A DNA stretch of 5,851 nt from Bacteroidetes bacterium SW_11_45_7 (lineage in GTDB: Bacteria; Bacteroidota; Bacteroidia; Chitinophagales; SW-11-45-7): NCBI GenBank assembly GCA_003022985.1, contig PXTV01000180.1, positions 1 to 5,851 on the forward strand. Reading direction: 5' to 3'. Numbering within the stretch: the first letter of the stretch is position 1; every line of letters starts with the position of its first letter. The notes below the pieces were generated by a model that made no database searches, had not been told where the DNA came from, and saw only the letters and a program-made list of their open reading frames with translations. Position numbers and translations under genes: made by a program. Positions 1 to 5,283 of this stretch are shown here, piece after piece.

Positions 1-1361
1 GAATGATCGGTCATGCTGTTGAGATGGATCTCGAAGAAATCCTTGCGGGTGTTGGGCTGCTGGCGCACATAATCGCGCAGTCCTTCAATGTAGGCCTCGA
101 TCAAATGGGGCGGTGTATGAAAGGGCAGTGCTATTTCTGTATAGAACCGCCTGTATTTTCTCAGGCCGAGGTTATCCACCTTCATATCGGCAATGCGGCC
201 ATTGGGAATGGAGACAACGGAATTGGCAAATGTCCTTACCCTTGTTGACCGAAAGCCTACTTCCTCGACTGTGCCATCCGTACCGTCAAAATTGATCCAA
301 TCGCCAATCTGAAAGGGACGATCGACAAAGATCATCAGCGAACCGAAAAAGTTTTTAATGGTGTCCTGAGCCGCAAGAGCAAATGCCAGGCCGCCAATCG
401 AAATGCCTGTAAGCCATGTGGTAATGTTAAAATTGAGGTTTTGGAGAATGAAGAGGCCACCGATGATGATAACCACAACTTTCAGAATTTTACGCAAAAG
501 CGGTACTAATTGGTCATCGAGCGTACTTTCCGTTTTTTCAGCAAGACCCTTTAAGTACAGATCGCACATATCGATGGAACGGTAGACAGCCAACACGGCA
601 ATAAGTGGTTGCAGTACGTCAAAAGTTGTGACAAAGTAAAGGTTCAGGCTTGCCGATAGCTGTAAAACAGGCAACAAGAAGCGGATAAGAAATAATATGA
701 GAAAGCCACTAAACGGTTTGATGATGGAGCGAAGAATGGCATATTCTCTTTTGGTTTCAAAAAGAGACGAATACCGGTGAACCAGATAAGTAAGTAAATG
801 CAGCAGGCCAAAATAGATGAGCAATGAAAGGGCGATAATGCAGATAAAACCGAAATATTGCCACAGTCTAAGGCCCAGAAACTTTTTCTGGCTGGATTCG
901 GGAAAAATGTTCACCAAAAAATCGCTGCCAAAAGGAAAAATCGTATTGTGGAGCTTAGGAACGGCTTTCACCGTCTCTTCTGAAAAATACCATCTGCCAT
1001 TCTGGCGCTGAAGCGAAATTTGAGGCAACTCTTCGGGGAATATCACATAGTGATGCTTCTGCGTAACTGTATCCAGGTAGGCACTGTCGCTGGGCAATTC
1101 AGCCGGACGAAGCACTAAGCCTTTTGCATCGAGCACTTGTTTAAGCTCCCACGCTAAGCTCTCGTTCTTATCCTGATCGCCTGTATTGAAGCACTTACCG
1201 GCTAAAGAAAGCTCGTATTGATCACCCCCAATGTGTTTGGTGTAGGTTGCAATGGTACGAGAAGGGGATGACAGGTTCACAGAATCTTGTGATGCCGCCT
1301 CATTAGCCAAAAGAGAAAGCAGGCAGATCAACGGACTTATCAGGAAAAGAAATCGCTTCAT
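1..1361 (-). CDS. MscS-family mechanosensitive ion channel (C-terminus beyond the left edge)
   Basis: Probable small-conductance mechanosensitive channel, which opens under membrane tension to release solutes during hypo-osmotic shock. The frame reads without a stop from ATG at 1361 to the edge (453 complete codons). Residues 1-24 look like a signal peptide (MKRF, then a hydrophobic run, then NEAAS). About 130 polar residues without clear membrane segments follow, probably periplasmic. Hydrophobic helices lie near residues 165-187, 210-235, 240-260 and 287-310. The pore-lining TM3 region (about 315-353) contains GLAFALAAQDTIKNFFGSL followed by RPFQIGDWI, and the beta domain has DGTVEEVGFRSTRVRT and SIPNGRI. 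These are hallmark MscS motifs (E. coli MscS has RPFRAGEYV and VIPNGKI). The ATG is preferred because it gives a good signal peptide. There is no Shine-Dalgarno sequence, but a Bacteroidota-type -7 box lies 24 bases upstream. The gene is divergent from the SDR gene. The missing part should be the end of the cytoplasmic vestibule domain. Confidence 0.93.
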   Translation of the reverse strand, partial: MKRFLFLISPLICLLSLLANEAASQDSVNLSSPSRTIATYTKHIGGDQYELSLAGKCFNTGDQDKNESLAWELKQVLDAKGLVLRPAELPSDSAYLDTVTQKHHYVIFPEELPQISLQRQNGRWYFSEETVKAVPKLHNTIFPFGSDFLVNIFPESSQKKFLGLRLWQYFGFICIIALSLLIYFGLLHLLTYLVHRYSSLFETKREYAILRSIIKPFSGFLILFLIRFLLPVLQLSASLNLYFVTTFDVLQPLIAVLAVYRSIDMCDLYLKGLAEKTESTLDDQLVPLLRKILKVVVIIIGGLFILQNLNFNITTWLTGISIGGLAFALAAQDTIKNFFGSLMIFVDRPFQIGDWINFDGTDGTVEEVGFRSTRVRTFANSVVSIPNGRIADMKVDNLGLRKYRRFYTEIALPFHTPPHLIEAYIEGLRDYVRQQPNTRKDFFEIHLNSMTDH

Positions 1362-1385
1362 GCTTGGTGGTATTTGTATTTAGCT

Positions 1386-1393
1386 CAAAGGTA
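1386..1393 (-). promoter_or_regulatory. Candidate Bacteroidota -7 box (TACCTTTG) for the MscS gene
   Basis: Read on the minus strand this is TACCTTTG, an exact match to the Bacteroidota sigma-factor -7 consensus TAnnTTTG. It ends 24 bases before the ATG at 1361, giving a short leader of roughly 15-20 nt, which is plausible. A well-spaced -33 TTTG is not visible: a TTG lies only 11 nt before the box instead of about 19. The call therefore rests on the -7 match and its position. Confidence 0.45.
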
Positions 1394-1508
1394 AAAGAAT
1401 CGGTCAATCATCCGGTAAGATATAGGCTGCCCTTCCATCTTTTGACCGTTACACTGCAAATTCAGTGGATATTCGCCATCATTGCAATCGAATACGGAAA
1501 AAAAGCCG

Positions 1509-2306
1509 ATGATTGCAGCAGTGACCGGGCCTTCAGGCCATGTAGGAGCAAATCTCGTGCGCCATCTGATCGATGAGGGGTGGACAGTACGCGCTTTGGT
1601 TCATGATGAAGAAAAGGGAATCGAAGGGCTGGCTATAGAACGTTTCAATGGGGATTTGCTCCACAGGGAAAGTCTTGACAAATGTTTCCGGGGTGCCGAT
1701 GTGGTCTTTAACCTGGCCGGTCGCATTTCCATAGAGGGCGACCCGGGTGGCCATGTCCACCGCACGAATGTGGAAGGCACGAAAAACGTAGTAGAGGCCT
1801 GTTTGGCATGTAAGGTCAAAAAACTTGTTCACTTCAGCTCCATTCACGCCTTCAACCCCATTCCATTAGATGAGGAAGTGGATGAATCACGCAGCGAAGA
1901 TGATCGCCCTACAACCGCTCATTACAACCGCTCTAAAGCAGAAGGCGAACACGAAGTCAGAAAAGGAATTGACAAGGGGCTGAATGCTGTTATCCTCAAC
2001 CCTGCCAGCATCATCGGCCCGTATGACTTTGCGCCCTCCTTGATGGGTGAAACATTTCTAAAACTCTACCACGGAGAGCTCACCGCATTATCGGCCGGAG
2101 GGTTCGATTTTGTGGATGTCCGCGATGTGTGCCAGGCAGCAATAGCAGCAGTAGACCATGGCAAAAAGGGCGAAAACTACCTGATCTCCGGTCAATGGCT
2201 CTCTGTAAAAGAGTTAGCGCAGAAGGTGAAAAAGGTCAAAGGCGTAAAGGCTCCCCGCATTGCCTTACCATTTAGCTTTTTATATTCCATCTTACCCTTT
2301 GTGTAG
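1509..2306 (+). CDS. NAD(P)-dependent epimerase/dehydratase, extended SDR (dihydroflavonol reductase / 3-beta-HSD-like), truncated by an early stop
   Basis: Oxidoreductase of the extended short-chain dehydrogenase family; the substrate is unknown, and relatives act on sterol-like or flavonoid-like ketones and alcohols. The Rossmann motif is TGPSGHVG at residues 6-13. VVFNLAG (65-71) and HFSS (108-111) are the expected cofactor-binding and catalytic-Ser strands. The catalytic YxxxK is Y139-N-R-S-K143, and NPASIIGP follows at 164-171. At 265 residues the protein is about 60 short of the usual 320-340. The missing end is still recognisable after the TAG at 2304-2306 (see the fragment at 2307-2446), so this is probably a damaged gene. 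ATG at 1509 is preferred because the Rossmann strand then starts at residue 2, as usual. An in-frame TTG at 1482 would add nine polar residues. The gene is divergent from the MscS gene and lies upstream of a 5-alpha-reductase homologue, probably in one operon. The catalytic core is complete, but the lost C-terminal part normally helps form the substrate pocket. Confidence 0.85.
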   Translation: MIAAVTGPSGHVGANLVRHLIDEGWTVRALVHDEEKGIEGLAIERFNGDLLHRESLDKCFRGADVVFNLAGRISIEGDPGGHVHRTNVEGTKNVVEACLACKVKKLVHFSSIHAFNPIPLDEEVDESRSEDDRPTTAHYNRSKAEGEHEVRKGIDKGLNAVILNPASIIGPYDFAPSLMGETFLKLYHGELTALSAGGFDFVDVRDVCQAAIAAVDHGKKGENYLISGQWLSVKELAQKVKKVKGVKAPRIALPFSFLYSILPFV

Positions 2307-2446
2307 TTGTATGCCCGTATTACCAACTCAACACCTCTCTTCACAAATGAATCCCTTGCCACATTACAAGAGTACCGTCAAGGGGCTACCACTCCCGCCC
2401 CATTGAGGATTCAATAAGCGATATTTACGATTGGTTCGATAAGTAA
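2307..2446 (+). pseudogene. Detached C-terminal tail of the SDR gene (after in-frame TAG, internal deletion and frame change)
   Basis: Directly after the TAG, the same frame continues with LYARITNSTPLFTNESLATL and then QEYR, which resembles the normal family C-terminus (a PLFT-xxSL motif). From about 2384 the homology moves to another frame: GYHSRPIEDSI, then SDIYDWFDK and TAA at 2444-2446. This matches the family ending GY-x-PRP-[IL]-x-[ED]-[ST]-[IL]-x-D-x-[YF]-x-W. Between QEYR and GYHSRP the usual linker (pattern N-x-x-I-S-x-x-K-A-x-x-E-L) is absent in all three frames. The frame change therefore looks like a loss of about 28, 31 or 34 nt (sizes that satisfy the phase), not a single-base slip. 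The restored end lies 23 bases before the next gene. The family comparison is from memory; the sequence shows the stop and the two frames directly. Confidence 0.75.
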
Positions 2447-2469
2447 GGCTTCTTGAAAAAATAGGTGCT

Positions 2470-3231
2470 ATGCAGGACTATCCGGTTTTTCTTTACGCTT
2501 TATATGCCTGGCTGGCATTAGCTATTGTGACGTTTCCCGTATTGCTGACAATCACAGCCCCCTATGGCCGTCATACGCGCCAGGGATTCGGCCCTATGAT
2601 CAATAACACACTGGGCTGGATCATTATGGAGTTTCCCTCGCTGGCCGTTTTTGCAGCGCTTTTCATCATGGGTGAGCCGGCCAAAAGCCCGGTCAACTGG
2701 ATTTTTTTCGGCATATGGGTTGTACACTATGCCCAGCGGACATTCATTTTTCCGCTGCGCCAACCGAACAAACACAAGCAGATGCCCTTGTTAGTAGCCG
2801 GCTCTGCTATTTTCTTCAACTTGATCAACGCCACGTTTAACGGCTTCTATCTTGGCACCATAGAGCCCATTTATACCCCGGAATGGCTGATGGACCCGCG
2901 TTTTATCATCGGTGTGCTGTTTGTCGTTAGCGGTTTTATCATCAACATTCAGTCGGACAGTATCTTAATTAACCTCCGCAAGCCGGATGAAACGGGTTAT
3001 AAAATCCCCAAAGGTGGCATGTACCGCTTTGTATCGTGCCCCAATTACCTCGGTGAGATCATGGAATGGACAGGCTGGGCAATAGCCACGTGGTCATTAC
3101 CGGGACTTGCCTTTGCGTTATGGACAGCAGCGAACCTCATTCCGCGCGCACTGGACAATCACAGGTGGTATCACAGCAAATTCGATGATTATCCTGCTGA
3201 GCGCAAAGCTGTGATCCCCTATATCGTATGA
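2470..3231 (+). CDS. 3-oxo-5-alpha-steroid 4-dehydrogenase (5-alpha-reductase) family membrane protein
   Basis: Integral-membrane NADPH-dependent reductase homologue; eukaryotic members reduce the delta-4 double bond of 3-oxo-steroids. The bacterial substrate is not known. The 253-residue length is normal for the family and the reading frame is intact. Family signatures are clear: TAPYGRHT (29-36), GPMINNTLGWIIMEFPS (41-57) with the conserved Glu54, NRxFIFP-like QRTFIFP (89-95), the NADPH-binding INLRKPDE (167-174), YKIPKGGMYRFVSCPNYLGE (177-196) leading into IMEWTGWA, and the C-terminal HRWYHSKF...YPAERKAVIPY (231-251). Six or so hydrophobic segments are visible (around 7-28, 48-67, 76-94, 106-128, 144-160, 200-225). 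The start ATG at 2470 has no clear Shine-Dalgarno sequence. The SDR tail ends 23 bases upstream, so co-transcription with that gene is likely. It converges on the YqaA-like gene. The family assignment is firm; a steroid substrate is not implied. Confidence 0.93.
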   Translation: MQDYPVFLYALYAWLALAIVTFPVLLTITAPYGRHTRQGFGPMINNTLGWIIMEFPSLAVFAALFIMGEPAKSPVNWIFFGIWVVHYAQRTFIFPLRQPNKHKQMPLLVAGSAIFFNLINATFNGFYLGTIEPIYTPEWLMDPRFIIGVLFVVSGFIINIQSDSILINLRKPDETGYKIPKGGMYRFVSCPNYLGEIMEWTGWAIATWSLPGLAFALWTAANLIPRALDNHRWYHSKFDDYPAERKAVIPYIV

Positions 3232-3327
3232 GTTTGACAAGAACCCATTACAATTCCGTTCGGCCACAAGACAGGAAGCGTACTCAGCCCTGATTTAGCC
3301 GGGTTATTATGGGCATTCATGCAGCAT

Positions 3328-3819
3328 TTACGCTTTCATAGCGCCCAGGATGATGTAAACCAACACCACATACCTGGCAAACTTACCGATCAAGAACAGG
3401 ATATTCACCTTCCAGAATGTAACGCGGAAATAGCCAAGTGCCACAGCTATCACATCGCCAATAACAGGCACCCAGCTCAGTAATGCTGAAAAGACACCGT
3501 ACTGATCCATATACCACCGGGTGCGTTCCACTTTGGCACGCTTCACACCAAAGTACTTCTCCAGCCATTCCCACTTGCCCAACCATCCGAGCCAGTAGGT
3601 TGTGAGACTGCCAAGCCAATTGCCGATGGTGGCTACCACGATGCACCAATTCGGGTCATAACCGGTATAGACCATCAACCCGAGCAATCCTTCAGAAGCA
3701 AATGGTAAAACAGTAGCTGCTAAGAAAGCAGCGAGAAAAAGCCCCGGATAGCCATAGTCCGCCAAATAGGCCCACCTGCCATGATCTGCTACAATGTCAG
3801 TGAGTACAAAATAGTCCAA
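3328..3819 (-). CDS. YqaA-like membrane protein (VTT / SNARE-associated, DedA superfamily)
   Basis: Small polytopic inner-membrane protein of the VTT/DedA superfamily. Some DedA members are lipid-carrier flippases or affect membrane potential; the function of the YqaA subgroup is unknown. It resembles E. coli YqaA along its length: FLAATVLPFASEGLL (residues 32-46), ATIGNWLGSLTTYWLG (63-78), then a charged loop, then YGVFSALLSWVPVIGDVIAV (107-126), ALGYFRVTFW (127-136) and LIGKFARYVVL (143-153). Hydrophobic segments fall at about 22-50, 58-81, 107-130 and 137-160. The start is uncertain: the only fitting start is TTG at 3819, with an in-frame stop seven codons upstream and no ribosome-binding site, and no Met occurs before residue 49. 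An ATG at 3841 lies one base out of frame (see findings). It converges on the reductase gene with 96 bases between stops, and no clear terminator hairpin is visible there. Confidence 0.88.
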   Translation of the reverse strand: MDYFVLTDIVADHGRWAYLADYGYPGLFLAAFLAATVLPFASEGLLGLMVYTGYDPNWCIVVATIGNWLGSLTTYWLGWLGKWEWLEKYFGVKRAKVERTRWYMDQYGVFSALLSWVPVIGDVIAVALGYFRVTFWKVNILFLIGKFARYVVLVYIILGAMKA

Positions 3820-3936
3820 CTTACAAAAACAATCGATTCATAGGAGCCAACAAAACTCGTTGAAAGATGGGAACTTCGTATTTGGAATTTGCCTTGTAGG
3901 TACCGAAAGTCATTGAACATCATTCTTTTGACAAAG

Positions 3937-3964
3937 GATAGAAGGTAACCGGGTTACCTTTATC
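3937..3964. promoter_or_regulatory. Strong dyad (inverted repeat) between divergent YqaA-like and lipoprotein genes; possible operator or leader hairpin
   Basis: Positions 3942-3950 (AAGGTAACC) and 3952-3960 (GGTTACCTT) form a perfect 9-base inverted repeat around a single central G at 3951. The symmetry extends outward to GATA (3937-3940) and TATC (3961-3964) if one G (3941) is bulged, giving 13 paired positions. It ends 24 bases before the lipoprotein start and 117 bases from the YqaA-like start. The one-base centre is too tight for an RNA hairpin loop unless the inner pairs open, so a dimeric repressor or activator site is the simpler reading. No regulator gene is in the window. Confidence 0.5.
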
Positions 3965-3988
3965 TATTGTACGGTAAAATAACCAGCA

Positions 3989-4438
3989 ATGACAAAGAGG
4001 ACCTCATTTATTATTTCATTTTTGCTCCCTTTCATTTTAGCAGGCTGCCAAAAAGATGACAAGGTTTATCGTGAGCTTATTGAAGGAGAATGGGGCAAAC
4101 AACTTTACGATAAGATCAACGGTGACGTAGGATTTACCAAAGTGCATTTCAAGGATGATGGCTATTACGATTTTTTTGTAAGGAGAGGTGATACCATCGA
4201 CCGTTGTGATCAAGTAGCTCCGCAGCACATGCAGAGTGACTCGCTCCGTTATTACATTGAGGACGGCAACCTTTTCAAGCAAGACCCCTATGCCAAGCAA
4301 GAAAACATCATCGAATACAGGATTCTTAAACTGAATGAGAACAAACTGAATATTGTAGTGGCAGACCGGGGTAATAATCAATCCGTAAGTGATCGGCTAA
4401 GCGAGCACGAAATTTTCCAATCCTGCGGAGACGAATGA
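3989..4438 (+). CDS. Small putative lipoprotein of unknown function
   Basis: A 149-residue protein with a clear lipoprotein signal: MTKR, a hydrophobic stretch (residues 6-18), then the lipobox LAGC with Cys20 as the lipidated residue, followed by QKDDK. The mature part is soluble and rich in charged residues. The segment EGEWGKQLYDK (32-42), then VHFKDDGYYDFFVRRGD (52-68) and later an ENIIEYRILKLNENKLNIVV stretch (105-124), suggests a small beta-rich, lipocalin-like or barrel-like fold as seen in many Bacteroidota lipoproteins. This is a guess from pattern, not a family match. Two further cysteines (near residues 73 and 146) could form a disulfide. Acidic residues directly after the lipidated Cys (+2 Gln, +3 Lys, then Asp-Asp) would fit Bacteroidota, where such signals may direct surface export. 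It is preceded by the dyad at 3937-3964 and appears to be transcribed alone. Confidence 0.82.
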   Translation: MTKRTSFIISFLLPFILAGCQKDDKVYRELIEGEWGKQLYDKINGDVGFTKVHFKDDGYYDFFVRRGDTIDRCDQVAPQHMQSDSLRYYIEDGNLFKQDPYAKQENIIEYRILKLNENKLNIVVADRGNNQSVSDRLSEHEIFQSCGDE

Positions 4439-4714
4439 TGTGTCTTGTTAAGTTGCGCCTTTCTTCTACTCCGGCATCGCAAGTTCTGTTTACCCTCTTT
4501 TATTCAACAGCACCATAAAAATGTTCTTCCTATACCGTCATGTCAGTCCGTTGATAAGGAATGAAATTGCCATGCACACTTGAGAATAGGCGACCATATT
4601 AGCTTAAGCACAAGACGAACAACCTCAGCCCTTCATTTGCTAACGATTTTCTTGGCTTGCCTTTTGTTTGAAACAACTGCTTAGGAAAGCAAAGGAAAAA
4701 ACAGTATCAATACA

Positions 4715-5218
4715 ATGGATCAATCGCTTTATAAACTTAAAATGAGTGTTTACCCGCCCCTTTTCTTCGTCATCATGATGTGGCTTGTGATGCTCTACCA
4801 ATATGCATTTCCCATTGATCTGAATCAGTTTGGCATATATCCGCGCACATTGAGCGGTTTGCCGGGCATAATGACAGGTCCTCTGCTCCACGGTAGCTTC
4901 AATCATCTGTTTTCCAATACATTTCCGCTTCTGATTCTTGCTACAGCCATGTTGTATTTCTATCCCAAAATGGCTCCCCGAAACATTATCATCATTTATA
5001 TATTGAGCGGTGCAATTGTATGGCTATTTGGGCGTGAATCATTTCATATTGGGGCCAGCGGGATTGTTTACGGCCTGGCTTCCTATATCTTTTTTATCGG
5101 TGTTTTGAGAACTCCGCGAAGGCATTTCATGGGAAGGGCACCTGGGCGGTGCTATGATGGGCGTCATCCTGGCCATTTACGACAAGGACAAGGACCCTCC
5201 TCCGCAACCTACTTTTGA
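4715..5218 (+). CDS. Rhomboid-family intramembrane serine protease, frameshifted and missing TM5
   Basis: Membrane-embedded serine protease that cuts transmembrane substrates. Visible hallmarks: the TM2 motif HxxxxHxxxN as H59, H64, N68 (LLHGSFNHLFSN), where the Asn serves the oxyanion hole, and the TM4 motif GASG with catalytic Ser115 (HIGASGIVYGLASYIFF). Hydrophobic segments lie at about 12-32, 64-83, 90-107 and 113-131. After VLRT (130-133) the family should continue through TM5 to the TM6 catalytic His. Instead this frame gives a non-homologous basic tail to TGA at 5216-5218. The correct TM6 lies in another frame (5109-5276). As written, the 167-residue product has the serine but not the histidine, so it should be inactive. 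ATG at 4715 is preferred because TM1 follows directly; a second ATG at 4742 is possible. No Shine-Dalgarno sequence is visible. The NRDE gene follows 7 bases after the displaced tail. Confidence 0.85.
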   Translation: MDQSLYKLKMSVYPPLFFVIMMWLVMLYQYAFPIDLNQFGIYPRTLSGLPGIMTGPLLHGSFNHLFSNTFPLLILATAMLYFYPKMAPRNIIIIYILSGAIVWLFGRESFHIGASGIVYGLASYIFFIGVLRTPRRHFMGRAPGRCYDGRHPGHLRQGQGPSSATYF

Positions 5219-5276
5219 CGATGATGACCAGTACGAACACCTGAATTACAAGAACATTTACAGGAAGCAATTGTAA
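5109..5276 (+). pseudogene. Displaced C-terminus of the rhomboid gene (TM6 with the catalytic His) in another frame
   Basis: In the frame one base upstream of that of the rhomboid N-terminal part, the sequence reads REGISWEGHLGGAMMGVILA followed by IYDKDKDPPPQPTFDDDDQY and a short tail ending YRKQL, then TAA at 5274-5276. SWEGHLGG is the typical TM6 motif of short bacterial rhomboids, with the catalytic His at 5139-5141, and an acidic tail is usual in Bacteroidota members. The distance from the Ser115 codon (5057) to the His codon (5139) is 82 bases, whereas in GlpG Ser201 and His254 are 53 codons (159 bases) apart. About 74-80 bases are therefore missing and the phase is broken. The missing piece corresponds to TM5 and its flanking loops. 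This stretch has no start codon of its own in a sensible place, so it is a gene fragment, not a separate gene. Confidence 0.8.
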
Positions 5277-5283
5277 CAGTTTC

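Noticed and set aside
1401..1448. Inverted 7-mers CGGTCAA (1401-1407) and TTGACCG (1442-1448) in the divergent MscS/SDR region
   Set aside because: A 7-base match with a 34-base spacer is near chance level in a region this long, and neither copy is correctly spaced from the -7 box.
1533..1847. Minus-strand open frame of 104 codons inside the SDR gene
   Set aside because: Fully antisense to the Rossmann-fold coding region, without recognisable motifs; a shadow frame.
2304..2446. Programmed readthrough or translational bypass joining the SDR parts
   Set aside because: The conserved linker is physically absent, not just out of frame, and no slippery heptamer or strong downstream structure is visible; decay or a sequence error is simpler.
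3232..3327. Possible bidirectional terminator between the convergent reductase and YqaA-like genes
   Set aside because: Only a 4-base GCCC/GGGC pairing with a long loop and no T-run; not enough to call a terminator.
4664..4676. Odd palindrome TTGTTT-G-AAACAA upstream of the rhomboid gene
   Set aside because: Only 6 bases per arm and AT-rich; too likely by chance to be called an operator without recurrence data.
4439..4714. 276-base gap between the lipoprotein and rhomboid genes
   Set aside because: Read in all frames for remnants; only very short frames (for example a 20-codon one starting with MFFLYRH) with no recognisable homology, no clear promoter box and no terminator hairpin.
4640..4906. 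Minus-strand open frame of 88 codons
   Set aside because: It overlaps the recognisable rhomboid N-terminus on the opposite strand and has no family features; a shadow frame.
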